From Nitrosomonadales bacterium (GTDB taxonomy: Bacteria > Pseudomonadota > Gammaproteobacteria > Burkholderiales > Gallionellaceae), in contig JACREC010000115.1 in NCBI GenBank assembly GCA_016218445.1, positions 1 to 42,181 of the forward strand: a stretch of DNA of 42,181 nt. Reading direction: 5' to 3'. Shown here in pieces: positions 1-8,482 of the stretch. A program made the translations under genes and the position numbers. The stretch's first letter is position 1. The number at the start of each line of letters is the position of its first letter. Under the pieces are notes generated by a model. That model searched no databases, had not been told where the DNA came from, and saw only the letters and a program-made list of their open reading frames with translations.

Positions 1-1
1 C

Positions 2-745
2 GTCACCAAGTCCAAGTTCGACAACCTGTACGGCTGCCGCGAATCGCTGGTGGACGGCATCAAACGCGCCACCGACGTGATGATCGCCGGCAAGGTCGCG
101 CTGATCGCCGGTTACGGCGACGTGGGCAAGGGCTCGGCCCAGGCCATGCGCGCGCTGTCGGCGCAGGTATGGGTCACCGAAGTTGATCCGATCTGCGCGC
201 TGCAGGCGGCGATGGAAGGCTACCGCGTGGTGACCATGGAATACGCCGCCGACAAGGCCGATATTTTTGTTACCTGCACCGGCAATTATCACGTCATTAC
301 CCACGACCACATGGCGAAGATGAAAGACCAGGCCATCGTGTGCAACATCGGCCATTTCGACAACGAGATTGACGTCGCCTCGGTTGAAAAATACCAGTGG
401 GAAGAGATCAAGCCGCAGGTGGATCACATTATTTTCCCCGATAGCAAGAGGATTATTCTTCTCGCCAAGGGCCGTCTGGTGAACCTGGGCTGCGGCACCG
501 GCCATCCCAGCTACGTGATGTCGTCTTCCTTCGCCAACCAGACCATCGCGCAGATCGAGCTGTTCACGCAGACCGCCAAGTATCCGGTGGGCGTGTACAC
601 CCTGCCCAAGCATCTCGATGAAAAAGTGGCGCGCCTGCAATTGAGGAAGCTCAACGCGCAGCTCTCCGTGCTGACCGACCAGCAGGCCGCCTACATCGGC
701 GTGTCCAAGGAAGGCCCGTACAAGTCGGAAATCTACCGCTACTAA
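2..745 (+). CDS. ahcY: S-adenosylhomocysteine hydrolase, C-terminal part (5' end outside window)
   Basis: Hydrolyses S-adenosylhomocysteine to homocysteine and adenosine in the cytosol, which keeps SAM-dependent methylation running. The frame is open from base 2, upstream of the listed ORF start, and begins with the family sequence [20 protein letters not shown], so the N-terminal substrate domain lies outside the window. The NAD-binding Rossmann loop [15 protein letters not shown] is intact, and the protein ends in the conserved KSEIYRY tail (AhcY proteins typically end in a K/R-Y-RY motif). About 247 residues of an enzyme usually near 430-470 are present. It is followed at 42 bp by a holin-like gene and then metF on the same strand, which fits one methyl-cycle operon. 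Any SAH riboswitch would lie upstream of the window. Confidence 0.97.
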   Translation, partial: VTKSKFDNLYGCRESLVDGIKRATDVMIAGKVALIAGYGDVGKGSAQAMRALSAQVWVTEVDPICALQAAMEGYRVVTMEYAADKADIFVTCTGNYHVITHDHMAKMKDQAIVCNIGHFDNEIDVASVEKYQWEEIKPQVDHIIFPDSKRIILLAKGRLVNLGCGTGHPSYVMSSSFANQTIAQIELFTQTAKYPVGVYTLPKHLDEKVARLQLRKLNAQLSVLTDQQAAYIGVSKEGPYKSEIYRY

Positions 746-787
746 GCGGTAATTTCGTTTGACCGCCAGCCGTTCTGGAGAACACTG

Positions 788-1141
788 ATGAAACTGCTGT
801 TAATCTGGATACTGAATGCGCTTGCGTTGCTTGCTGTGGCCAACTTTGTGCCGGGCATTCATGTGGATGGGTTCACCGCCGCGCTGATCGCGGCGTTTTT
901 CCTTGGGTTGGTCAATACATTGATCCGCCCGCTCCTGCTGTTGCTTACCCTGCCGGTTACGCTGCTCACGCTGGGATTGTTTATCTTTGTCATCAACGGC
1001 ACGCTGTTCTGGTTCGTCGGTTCAGTACTGCGCGGTTTTGTGGTGGATAGTTTCTGGCACGGGGTGCTGGGCGCGGTGCTATACAGTATTTTTTCGTGGG
1101 CGCTCTCTGCGGCAGCCGCACAATTGATGAGGAAGTCATGA
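788..1141 (+). CDS. phage-holin-superfamily-IV-like membrane protein (YvlD type)
   Basis: A 117-residue, very hydrophobic protein with about four predicted membrane segments (near residues 3-20, 28-48, 55-80 and 88-110). It resembles the small four-helix holin-like/YvlD family (PF04020). Despite the family name nothing else phage-related is nearby; in betaproteobacteria a gene of this type commonly sits between ahcY and metF, and its role is unknown. The SD-like GGAGAA lies just upstream of the ATG. Its TGA overlaps the metF start codon (ATGA), which indicates translational coupling. The family is clear from composition and context; the function is not. Confidence 0.85.
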   Translation: MKLLLIWILNALALLAVANFVPGIHVDGFTAALIAAFFLGLVNTLIRPLLLLLTLPVTLLTLGLFIFVINGTLFWFVGSVLRGFVVDSFWHGVLGAVLYSIFSWALSAAAAQLMRKS

Positions 1142-1968
1142 GCAAACCACTTTTCAGTTTTGAATTCTTTCCGCCGCAAACCCCGGAAGGCACGGAAAAA
1201 CTCACCGCCGCGCGCAAGCAACTGGCGATGCTCAAACCGGAATTTTTCTCCGTCACCTTCGGTGCGGGCGGCTCCACGCAGGACCGCACCCTGGAAGTCA
1301 TACGCCAGATCAAGGCCGAGGGGCACAGCGCCGCCCCCCACCTGTCCTGCGTCGGCTCCACGCGCGAGAACATCCGCGCCATCCTGAACACCTACAAGGA
1401 CATGGGCATCAAGCGCATCGTGGCGCTCAGGGGCGACCTGCCCTCCGGCATGGGCAGCATCGGCGAGTTCCAGTATGCCAACGAACTGGTATCGTTCATC
1501 CGCGCCCATACCGGCGAGCACTTCCACATCGAAGTGGCGGCCTATCCCGAGTTCCACCCGCAGGCCAAATCACCGCGCGAAGACCTGGTAAACTTCAAGC
1601 ACAAGGTCATGGCCGGGGCAAATTCCGCCATCACGCAATATTTCTACAACGCCGACGGCTACTTCCGTTTCATCGAAGAAGCCCGCAAGCTGGGCGTCAC
1701 CGTTCCCATCGTGCCCGGCATCATGCCCATCGTGAAGTTCTCCCAACTGGCGCGCTTCTCCGACGCCTGCGGCGCGGAAATTCCGCGCTGGATGCGCAAG
1801 ACGCTGGAAAGCTATGGCGACGACAACGCATCGGTGCAGTCCTTCGGCCTCGATGTCGTCACGCAACTGTGCGAACGCCTGCTCGCCGGCGGTGCACCAG
1901 GATTGCACTTCTACACGCTGAACCAGGCTGCGCCCTCGCTGGAAATCTGGAAGCGGCTGGGGCTTTGA
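1138..1968 (+). CDS. metF: methylenetetrahydrofolate reductase
   Basis: Reduces 5,10-methylene-THF to 5-methyl-THF with FAD, supplying the methyl group for methionine synthesis. The start at 1138 is chosen over the track's upstream ATG because it gives the family N-terminus MSKPLFSFEFFPPQTPEGTE, has GAGGAA just upstream, and overlaps the previous stop by 4 nt. The 276-residue length is typical for a bacterial MetF TIM barrel. The early FEFFPP motif with its conserved Glu is visible, as are GAGGST and the substrate/flavin-region motif ALRGDLP. With ahcY it completes the homocysteine-methionine branch of the methyl cycle. Confidence 0.97.
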   Translation: MSKPLFSFEFFPPQTPEGTEKLTAARKQLAMLKPEFFSVTFGAGGSTQDRTLEVIRQIKAEGHSAAPHLSCVGSTRENIRAILNTYKDMGIKRIVALRGDLPSGMGSIGEFQYANELVSFIRAHTGEHFHIEVAAYPEFHPQAKSPREDLVNFKHKVMAGANSAITQYFYNADGYFRFIEEARKLGVTVPIVPGIMPIVKFSQLARFSDACGAEIPRWMRKTLESYGDDNASVQSFGLDVVTQLCERLLAGGAPGLHFYTLNQAAPSLEIWKRLGL

Positions 1969-2002
1969 TGCGGTTAAACAGGTTTTGAGTTCTTCGCGTT
2001 CG

Positions 2003-2099
2003 TCCCTTCCCCTTTTCAGGGGGAAGGTTAGGATGGGGGTTGAAGCGTTGCGCTCGGCTTCTACCCCCTCCCTACCCCTCCCCCTGCAAGGAGGAGGGA
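2003..2099. repeat. GC-rich double-hairpin repeat, intergenic copy
   Basis: Two inverted repeats in tandem: CCTTCCCC...GGGGGAAGG near 2006-2028, then a second hairpin built on CCCTCCCC and GGAGGAGGG near 2074-2098. The same two-hairpin arrangement recurs inside polA (24061-24156). Half copies or relatives occur in uvrD (about 12785-12830) and at 41890-41975. Here it lies between metF and the trhP-like gene and could act as a processing or termination structure. Confidence 0.75.
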
Positions 2100-2123
2100 A
2101 CTTGTCTCTGGATTGAATCGCTG

Positions 2124-3590
2124 ATGAAAACACCCGAACTCTTATTACCTGCCGGCACACTGGAAAAAATGCGCACCGCCTACGCCTTCGGCGCGGACGC
2201 GGTGTACGCCGGACAGCCGCGCTAGTCCCTGCGCGCGCGCAACAACGAATTCCAACTGGAAGAGCTGCAAACCGGCATTCGGGAAGCGCATGCGCTGGGC
2301 AAGAAATTCTATGTTGCCAGCAACCTGATGCCGCACAACGCCAAAGTAAAAACCTACATGGCCGACATGGAACCGCTCATCGCCATGCAGCCGGATGCCC
2401 TGATCATGGCCGACCCCGGCCTGATCGCCATGGTGCGCGAGCGTTGGCCGGAAATGGAAATCCATTTATCGGTGCAGGCCAACACCGTCAATTACGCGGC
2501 AGTGAAATTCTGGCAATCGCTCGGCCTGTCCCGCATCATCCTGTCGCGCGAACTGTCGCTGGACGAGATCGAAGAAATCCGCCAGCAATGCCCGGACATC
2601 GAACTCGAAGTATTCATCCACGGTGCGCTGTGCATCGCCTATTCCGGGCGCTGCCTGCTCTCCGGCTACTTCAACCACCGCGACGCTAATCAGGGTACCT
2701 GCACCAACTCCTGCCGCTGGGATTACAAGGTGGACAGCGCGGAAGAAGACGGCACCGGAGACATTCAGAAAGTTTTGTCATTCCCGCGCAGGCGGGAATC
2801 CAGTGATTTAAATGGACTGGATGGCCGTTCCTCGAAACTCGCCGCAAGCGGCTCGTTTTCCCGCCTGCGCGGGAATGACGACGGTGATGTGGCAGAAAAA
2901 ATAGACTTTGACTTCGACAAAGCACTCAGTGAATCAGCGCTCTCCGATTGCGGCTCGCAACCGCGCCATCCGCTCGCCGACCGCGTGTACCTCATTTCGC
3001 GCCAGGACCACCCGGACGAGCTGATGCCGGTACTGGAAGACGAGCACGGAACCTACATCATGAACTCCAAGGACCTGCGCGCAGTGGAGCACGTCGAGCG
3101 TCTGGTGAAGATCGGCATTGATTCACTCAAGGTCGAAGGCCGCACCAAATCCATCTACTACGTGGCGCGCACCGCACAGGTGTATCGCCAGGCGATCAAC
3201 GATGCCGTCAAAGGCCGTCCGTTCAATCTGGAACTGCTGGGCGCGCTGGATGCGCTGGCGAGCCGCGGCTACACCGACGGCTTTTACGAACGCCATCACA
3301 CCCATGAGCAACAGAACTACATGCGCGGCCACTCCGAAAGCTTCCGCCAGCAATACGTCGGCGACATCGTGGCCTGCGCGAACGGCATGGCCGAGATCGA
3401 GGTGAAGAACCGGTTCAGCATCGGCGACAAGCTGGAGATCATCCACCCCTCCGGCAACTCCATCGTCGAACTGAAAGAAATGCACAGCCTCACAGGCGAG
3501 GTGCTCACTGTCGCACCAGGCAGCGGACATCGCGTGCAGATACCGTTGCAGGGCGAGTTGGCCAAGGGGATGGTGGCGAGGTTCATTTAA
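2124..3590 (+). pseudogene. trhP: U32 peptidase-family tRNA 5-hydroxyuridine synthesis protein (TrhP/YegQ-like), interrupted by an amber codon
   Basis: Known YegQ/TrhP proteins act in prephenate-dependent 5-hydroxyuridine formation at the tRNA wobble position. The full frame runs 2124-3590 (488 residues; YegQ is about 450). The U32 signature EVFIHGALCIAYSGRCLLS is intact. At codon 34 the family sequence GQPRYSLRxRNNEF reads GQPR-stop-SLRARNNEF, so one TAG (2223-2225) replaces a Tyr codon. The frame then stays open for 455 codons. The track's ORF beginning at 2328 is the downstream part and has no SD. A palindromic repeat is inserted in frame at about residues 217-251. The gene is either a recent pseudogene, a sequencing error or amber-suppressed; I favour the first two. 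Confidence 0.85.
2777..2879. repeat. 103-bp palindromic repeat inserted inside the trhP-like frame
   Basis: Perfect 22-bp inverted arms (2777-2798 and 2858-2879) beginning GTCATTCCCGCGCAGGCGG. The element is translated through and adds about 35 residues (FPRRRESS ... FSRLRGNDD) absent from YegQ. A second member of the family lies between genes at 5061-5145, and a relative containing another insertion lies near 41721. Confidence 0.9.
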
Positions 3591-3623
3591 GGTCGCCCCA
3601 ACCCGAGCAACTCACCCTATCGG

Positions 3624-4103
3624 TCATCGACGCATATTACTGAACACATAATCGTGTTTGGCTTGCGGCTCATGGCAACCAAAACAGGCAGTTGCGGCAG
3701 CGCTCCCCACGGCACGATCCGTTTTTGAATCACCCTTGAAACCTTCGAACCCCCAGCCACCGGTTGCCGCATAGAGCTTGTTATCCTTGTGCATCACGCC
3801 AAGCACTTTGCGGTTACCTTCTGTAACGGCATTGTCAGCACTATTCGCCTCTAGCAGGTCAAATGCGATGACTGAGCCATCCGGAAACTTACCCTTGGCA
3901 TAACCTTTCACCGCTTTTTTATTGGCATAAATATGGTGGATGCCGCCAAATGATTCATGTAGTGCATGGCCCGGATTTATTACCATGCTCTTCACGTGTT
4001 GCCAAGTGCGGTAACCGTTTGGATAAGGCACATCTTGGGCTATGGCGCTGACAGACAAGGCAAGCAAACTGCCAAACAAGCTAATCTGCAAAATGGATTT
4101 CAT
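3624..4103 (-). CDS. cytochrome P460-family c-type heme protein
   Basis: A 159-residue exported protein. A signal peptide (MKSILQISLFGSLLALSVSA, cleavage near IAQ-DV) is followed by a P460/cytochrome c'-beta type domain and a C-terminal heme c motif CFGCH at about residues 140-144. P460 proteins oxidise hydroxylamine or bind NO in the periplasm; which applies here cannot be read from sequence. Several lysines (for example YAKGKFPDGS) are candidates for the Lys-heme cross-link of true P460. The SD GAGGAG precedes the ATG. It is divergent from an HxlR regulator 110 bp away, with two similar 14-bp sites between them. Confidence 0.88.
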   Translation of the reverse strand: MKSILQISLFGSLLALSVSAIAQDVPYPNGYRTWQHVKSMVINPGHALHESFGGIHHIYANKKAVKGYAKGKFPDGSVIAFDLLEANSADNAVTEGNRKVLGVMHKDNKLYAATGGWGFEGFKGDSKTDRAVGSAAATACFGCHEPQAKHDYVFSNMRR

Positions 4104-4139
4104 GATGCTCTCCTCAGGTTGTAATTAACGGGAGCACAA

Positions 4140-4194
4140 GGTAACCTATTCACAAAAGCTGCAACAAGCGGGCACTAAATGGTAACCCACCCAC
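4140..4194. promoter_or_regulatory. candidate HxlR operator pair in the P460/HxlR divergent region
   Basis: Two direct copies of a 14-mer, GGTAACCTATTCAC (4140-4153) and GGTAACCCACCCAC (4181-4194), differ at 3 positions and are spaced 41 bp apart, close to four helical turns. Each contains the palindromic core GGTAACC. They occupy the 110 bp between the divergent start codons, where a local regulator would bind. Binding is inferred. Confidence 0.4.
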
Positions 4195-4213
4195 TTTCTG
4201 GTCTATCTTACTG

Positions 4214-4543
4214 ATGAAGAATGAAATAAATATTTTGGAAGTGCCGCATCCGACCGTCGGGCAAATGGTGGAAAGCGTGATCAGATGCAAATGGTCACTG
4301 GCCGTGATCGATCTGATTCGCCACGGCACTAACCGACCGGGAAAAATGGAACATGCGATTAAAGGACTTTCGGCCAAGGTGCTCAATGAAAGGTTACGCA
4401 AGCTGCTCCACTTCGGCGTCATCGAGAAACGCACTTTTGCAGAAACGCCGCCCCGCGTGGAGTATTACCTCACCGACTTTGGCAACCGCTTCGCTGCCAT
4501 ACTCGATTCAATACATGCCCTGCAAAATGAATTGTCCCAATAG
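4214..4543 (+). CDS. HxlR-family winged-helix transcriptional regulator
   Basis: A 109-residue protein with the HxlR layout: KWSLAVIDLI in helix 1, the recognition region GLSAKVLNERLRKLL, and the wing ending EYYLTDFGNRF. HxlR proteins are dimeric repressors or activators of redox- and aldehyde-responsive genes. The usual N-terminal sensor cysteine before the helix is replaced by a Cys in RCKWSLAV (residue about 24). The gene is divergent from the P460 gene and likely controls it or itself. No SD precedes the ATG, but TATCTT lies 6 nt before it, compatible with a leaderless mRNA. Confidence 0.87.
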   Translation: MKNEINILEVPHPTVGQMVESVIRCKWSLAVIDLIRHGTNRPGKMEHAIKGLSAKVLNERLRKLLHFGVIEKRTFAETPPRVEYYLTDFGNRFAAILDSIHALQNELSQ

Positions 4544-4595
4544 CAATACGCAACCTTGATCTTCCCTTTTTAGCAGTTTCAACTGCCTTAACCCA

Positions 4596-5054
4596 ATGAT
4601 TCTTTCTTCCCTCTCTCAATCCTCCCGCTACGCCGCGCTGCACCCGCTGTTCCCGCGCGCATTCGAATACATCCGCAACACCGACCTGCTGGCACTCGCG
4701 CCGGGGCGCTATCCCATCGTCGAAAAACAATTGTTCGTTATCGTGGAGAATGTCGCGGGGCGCACGCGCGAGGCGGCGAAACTGGAATGCCACCGCAAGT
4801 ACATCGACATTCAGCTGGTACTGGAAGGGGTGGACGAGATGGGGTGGAAGGCGCTGGCGGATTGCACGCAGCCGGTGAACGATTACAGCGCGGAGAAGGA
4901 CATCCAGTTTTTCCACGATGCCCCCGCTTCGTGGATCGCCGTGCCGCCCGGTGCTTTCTGCATCTTCTTCCCGGAAGATGCGCATGCGCCGCTGGTTGCG
5001 ACCGGGAACATCCGCAAGGCGATCTTCAAGATTGCGGTGAATCCGGCAACCTAA
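4596..5054 (+). CDS. YhcH/YjgK/YiaL family protein
   Basis: A 152-residue cupin-like protein with the family motif CHRKYIDIQLVLEG (about residues 65-78) and the C-terminal PPGAFCIFFPEDAHAP. Related proteins (YhcH, EbgC, YiaL) are metal-binding and linked to sugar or sialic acid catabolism, but no sugar genes are nearby, so the substrate is unknown. It stands alone on the plus strand and converges on ttcA across a palindromic repeat. Confidence 0.9.
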   Translation: MILSSLSQSSRYAALHPLFPRAFEYIRNTDLLALAPGRYPIVEKQLFVIVENVAGRTREAAKLECHRKYIDIQLVLEGVDEMGWKALADCTQPVNDYSAEKDIQFFHDAPASWIAVPPGAFCIFFPEDAHAPLVATGNIRKAIFKIAVNPAT

Positions 5055-5060
5055 ATACTT

Positions 5061-5145
5061 CGTCATTCCCGCGCAGGCGGTAATCCAGTGGGTCTACCAA
5101 AAAGCATTTTTGAATTGCTGGATTCCCGCCTGCGCGGGAATGACG
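5061..5145. terminator. long inverted repeat between convergent genes; possible bidirectional terminator
   Basis: Arms of about 28 bp (CGTCATTCCCGCGCAGGCGG...AATCCAG and its complement ending GAATGACG) with one mismatch, spaced by about 30 bp. It belongs to the same repeat family as the insertion in the trhP-like frame. It lies exactly between the stop codons of the YhcH-like gene and ttcA, so a transcript from either side would fold it. There is no long T-tract, so termination is an inference. Confidence 0.55.
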
Positions 5146-5146
5146 G

Positions 5147-5992
5147 CTAATCAAATACCACATCGCCCTCCACCACCTTGTCGCCGAGCCTGATGTTCTT
5201 GAAGTCGAACAGGCTGCCGTCGAGCAGGTGCGACGGCGCGACGTTCTGCATCGCGGTGAAGATGGTCTGGCTGCGCCCCGGATATTGCAGTTCCCAGGCA
5301 GCGAGCATTTCCTTGATGTTCTGCCGCTGCATGTTTTCCTGCGAGCCGCACAGGTTGCAGGGGATGATGGGGAATTCCATGCCGCGCGCAAAACGCGCGA
5401 TGTCTTTCTCTGCGCAGTAGGCCAGCGGGCGGATGACGATGTGGTCGCCCTTGTCGGTGACCAGCTTGGGCGGCATGGCCTTGAGCTTGCCGCCAAAGAA
5501 CATGTTCAAAAACAGCGTCTCGATCATGTCGTCGCGGTGGTGCCCCAGGGCGATCTTGTTTGCGCCCAGTTCCTGCGCCACGCGGTAGATGATGCCACGG
5601 CGCAGGCGCGAGCACAGCGAGCAGGTGGTTTTGCCCTCGGGGATTTTTTCCTTGACGATGGAATAGGTGTCCTGCGCCTCAATGCGGTATTCCACGCCGA
5701 TGGATTTGAAATATTCCGGCAGGACGTGCTCGGGGAAACCCGGCTGCTTCTGGTCCAGATTCATGGCGACGATGCGGAAATCAATCGGCGCGCGCTTTTG
5801 CAGGGCACGCAGGATTTCCAGCAGGGTGTAGGAATCCTTGCCGCCGGACAGGCATACCATCACGCTGTCGCCATCCTCGATCATGTTGAAATCGGCGATG
5901 GCCCTGCCGACCTGGTGTTCCAGCCGCCCCTTGAGGCGGTTGAAGTTGGTGGAGTGGCGGTCGAAGTGGATGGGTTGAATAACGTCGTTCAT
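5147..5992 (-). CDS. ttcA: tRNA 2-thiocytidine(32) synthetase
   Basis: ATP-dependent thiolation of C32 in certain tRNAs. The 281-residue protein has the PP-loop [15 protein letters not shown] (about residues 49-63) and the paired cysteines of the 4Fe-4S cluster site, CSLC (near 121-124) and CNLC (near 212-215). Length and motifs match TtcA fully. It follows folM by 8 bp on the same strand, so the two are probably cotranscribed. The ATG has only a weak SD, which suggests coupling to folM. Confidence 0.97.
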   Translation of the reverse strand: MNDVIQPIHFDRHSTNFNRLKGRLEHQVGRAIADFNMIEDGDSVMVCLSGGKDSYTLLEILRALQKRAPIDFRIVAMNLDQKQPGFPEHVLPEYFKSIGVEYRIEAQDTYSIVKEKIPEGKTTCSLCSRLRRGIIYRVAQELGANKIALGHHRDDMIETLFLNMFFGGKLKAMPPKLVTDKGDHIVIRPLAYCAEKDIARFARGMEFPIIPCNLCGSQENMQRQNIKEMLAAWELQYPGRSQTIFTAMQNVAPSHLLDGSLFDFKNIRLGDKVVEGDVVFD

Positions 5993-6000
5993 GTTTGCGG

Positions 6001-6741
6001 TTAGATATTGATGCTGCGCCCGCCGTCCACGGCGATAACCTGCCCGGTAATATAAGGCGCATTGCTTAATAAGAATTGCACCGTGCGCGCGACATCGTCC
6101 GGCTCGCCTTCGCGCTTGAGCAGGGTATGCGCGATGATTTTGCGCCGTTGCTCATCGTCCAGCCACTCCGCGTTTTCCGGCCACATGATAACGCCGGGTG
6201 CGACTGCGTTGACGCGCACCTGCGGCGCCATTTCCTGCGCCAGCGCGCGCGTCAGCGCGGTCAATCCGGCCTTGGCCACGCTGTACAGCAAATGGCCGTG
6301 CATCGGGCGCTCGGCGTGGATGTCCACGATGTTGACGATGGCGCCGTGGTTGCGGCGCAGTTCATCGGCTGCCGCCTGTGCCAGCAACAGCGGCGCTTTC
6401 AGGTTGGTGCCGATCAGGTCGTTCCAATGCTGTTCGTCTATCTTGCCCAGCGGCGTGGCAAAAAAACTGGAGGCATTGTTGACCAGCGCATCCATCCGCC
6501 CGAAGTGTCGCACCGTGTGGTGCACCAGCCGGGACAGCGCATCTGGGTCGAGCAAATCGGCCTGCACGCTCAGCACGGAGCCGCGGCGCCTGGCCTGCAA
6601 CTCGGCCTGCAAGGCCTGCGCCTCCTGTGCGGAGGAACGGTAATGCAGCGCGATGGAAGCACCCGCCGCATGCAGCCGGCGGCAGATCGCCGCACCCACA
6701 CGCTTCGCACCACCCGTCACCAATACGACTTTGCCTTGCAC
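6001..6741 (-). CDS. folM: pteridine reductase / dihydromonapterin reductase (short-chain dehydrogenase)
   Basis: A 246-residue SDR enzyme that reduces pterins with NADPH. The nucleotide-binding motif [16 protein letters not shown] is at residues 7-22. NNASS and the catalytic YSVAK (Tyr-x3-Lys) are present, and the N-terminal extension HYRSS is typical of the FolM/PTR1 group (bacterial pteridine reductase). The start is GTG at 6741, preceded by GAGGAG at 5 nt. The gene is divergent from midA and upstream of ttcA. Confidence 0.9.
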   Translation of the reverse strand: MQGKVVLVTGGAKRVGAAICRRLHAAGASIALHYRSSAQEAQALQAELQARRRGSVLSVQADLLDPDALSRLVHHTVRHFGRMDALVNNASSFFATPLGKIDEQHWNDLIGTNLKAPLLLAQAAADELRRNHGAIVNIVDIHAERPMHGHLLYSVAKAGLTALTRALAQEMAPQVRVNAVAPGVIMWPENAEWLDDEQRRKIIAHTLLKREGEPDDVARTVQFLLSNAPYITGQVIAVDGGRSINI

Positions 6742-6807
6742 CCGGCCTCCTCGCTACGTTATTGACCAACCTGTTAAACTTGCCCACCCCGTGAATTATA
6801 CCTGACC

Positions 6808-7962
6808 ATGCGCACACCTCTACCCACACCCAGCCCGGAAGCTGCACTGCACAGCAACAAATTGCGCGACTTCATTCATCACGACATCGCAGCGCAAGGC
6901 GGCTGGATTCCGTTTTCGCGCTTCATGGAACTGGCGCTGTATGCGCCGGGACTGGGCTATTACAGCGCGGGAGCGCGCAAGTTCGGCGCTGCTGGGGATT
7001 TTGTCACTGCCCCGGAAATTTCCCCGCTGTTTGGCCGCACGCTGGCGCGGCAAGTGGCCGAGATCATGGCGCAAAGCGCGCCGCACATCACCGAACTCGG
7101 CGCGGGCAGCGGCAAGCTGGCAGCAGATATATTGGCTGAACTGGAGCAATCGGGCTGCCTGCCGGAGAGCTATGCCATTCTCGAGGTAAGCGCCGATTTG
7201 CGCGAACGCCAGCAGGCGCTGCTGCAAGAGCGCGTGCCGCATCTGGCTGCGCGGGTGCATTGGCTGGATGCGCTGCCGGAAAACATCTCCGGAGCGCTCA
7301 TTGCAAACGAGGTGCTGGATGCGCTGCCGGTGCATCTGGTGCACTGGCCGGATGGCCGCATTCTTGAACGCGGCGTGGCGAGCGAGGGGAAAAATTTCGC
7401 CTGGCAGGAGCGCCTGCCGGAAAACCCCGCACTGCTGCAAGCGGCGCAGCAGATTAACGTGCCGGACGGCTATCTGAGCGAAATTTCGCTCACCGCGCGC
7501 GGCCTGATCGGCAGCCTGTGCGAGCGTTTGAACCAAGGCGTGCTGCTGTTCATCGATTACGGTTTCGGCGCGGGCGAGTATTACCATCCGCAACGCTCGC
7601 GGGGAACGCTGATGTGCCATTACCGCCACCATGCGCACGACGATCCGTTCTTCCTGCCCGGCTTGCAGGACATCACCGCGCATGTGGATTTCACCGCCGT
7701 TGCCGAAAGCGCCATAGACAGCGGCGCGCACCTGCTCGGCTACACCCCTCAGGCGCACTTCCTGATCAACTGCGGCATCGCCGAAATGCTGCAAGACACT
7801 GCACCGGAAAACCTGCGCGACTACCTGCCGCTTTCCGCGCAACTGCAAAAGCTCACCAGCCCGGCGGAGATGGGCGAGCTGTTCAAGGTGATGGCGCTGG
7901 GCAAGGGCATCGAGGAGCCGTTGCGCGGCTTCATTTCAGGCGACAAGTCACGCCTGCTGTAA
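6808..7962 (+). CDS. class I SAM-dependent methyltransferase, MidA/NDUFAF7 family
   Basis: A 384-residue DUF185/MidA-family methyltransferase. SAM-binding motif I, ITELGAGSGKLAADIL, is at about residues 94-109, and ANEVLDALPVHLV near 166 is a family hallmark. In mitochondria the homologue NDUFAF7 methylates an arginine of a complex I subunit; the bacterial target is not established. There is no SD before the ATG, and TATACC lies 5 nt upstream, so a leaderless transcript is possible. Divergent from folM across 66 bp. Confidence 0.92.
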   Translation: MRTPLPTPSPEAALHSNKLRDFIHHDIAAQGGWIPFSRFMELALYAPGLGYYSAGARKFGAAGDFVTAPEISPLFGRTLARQVAEIMAQSAPHITELGAGSGKLAADILAELEQSGCLPESYAILEVSADLRERQQALLQERVPHLAARVHWLDALPENISGALIANEVLDALPVHLVHWPDGRILERGVASEGKNFAWQERLPENPALLQAAQQINVPDGYLSEISLTARGLIGSLCERLNQGVLLFIDYGFGAGEYYHPQRSRGTLMCHYRHHAHDDPFFLPGLQDITAHVDFTAVAESAIDSGAHLLGYTPQAHFLINCGIAEMLQDTAPENLRDYLPLSAQLQKLTSPAEMGELFKVMALGKGIEEPLRGFISGDKSRLL

Positions 7963-7987
7963 TCACACCTGGTTTCCCGATCAGAGA

Positions 7988-8482
7988 ATGCCGCACATCC
8001 ACAGTTTCGCGCCGGTAAGCAACGCTGATGCAAGGGTGCTGATTCTGGGCAGCATGCCCGGAAAGAAATCGCTGGAGCAGAACCAGTACTACGCCCATCC
8101 GCCGAACGCCTTCTGGAAAATCATGGGTGATCTGGTTGGCGCGTTTCCATCTCTTCCCTACGAGGAAAGACTTTGTATCCTGAAATCTTCCGGTATCGCA
8201 TTATGGGATGTGCTTGCCTCCTGCGAGCGCAAAACCAGCATGGATTCACATATCAGGAAAGAATCCGCGAACGATTTCGCCTCCTTCTTCGCACGGCATC
8301 CGCATATCACGCAGGTATTCTTCAATGGCAGCAAGGCAGAGCAAAGCTTCAGAAAATTCGTGCAGGATAAACAAGAATTACCGCCGCTCAAGTTTCATCG
8401 ACTACCTTCAACAAGCCCGGCCCATGCCGGCATGCGCTATGCAGATAAATTGCAAACATGGCGCGCGGCTATAAATCCTTGA
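7988..8482 (+). CDS. DNA-deoxyinosine (hypoxanthine) glycosylase, UDG family 6
   Basis: A 164-residue base-excision repair enzyme that removes hypoxanthine from deaminated adenine sites. Family motifs are visible: ILGSMPGKKSLEQNQYYAHP near residues 18-37, NAFWKIMG just after, ALWDVLASCER, and the C-terminal LPSTSPAHA. Length matches the HDG family. It follows midA by 25 bp and may share its mRNA. Its last 14 bp overlap the 3' end of convergent cca, leaving no room for a terminator. Confidence 0.92.
   Translation: MPHIHSFAPVSNADARVLILGSMPGKKSLEQNQYYAHPPNAFWKIMGDLVGAFPSLPYEERLCILKSSGIALWDVLASCERKTSMDSHIRKESANDFASFFARHPHITQVFFNGSKAEQSFRKFVQDKQELPPLKFHRLPSTSPAHAGMRYADKLQTWRAAINP

Noticed and set aside
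788-1141. Prophage remnant suggested by the holin-like gene
   Set aside because: It sits inside a methyl-cycle operon with start/stop overlap to metF, and no other phage gene is present.
2124-3590. Programmed amber recoding (for example pyrrolysine) in trhP
   Set aside because: The replaced residue is an ordinary conserved Tyr in the family, and no recoding machinery is visible in the window.
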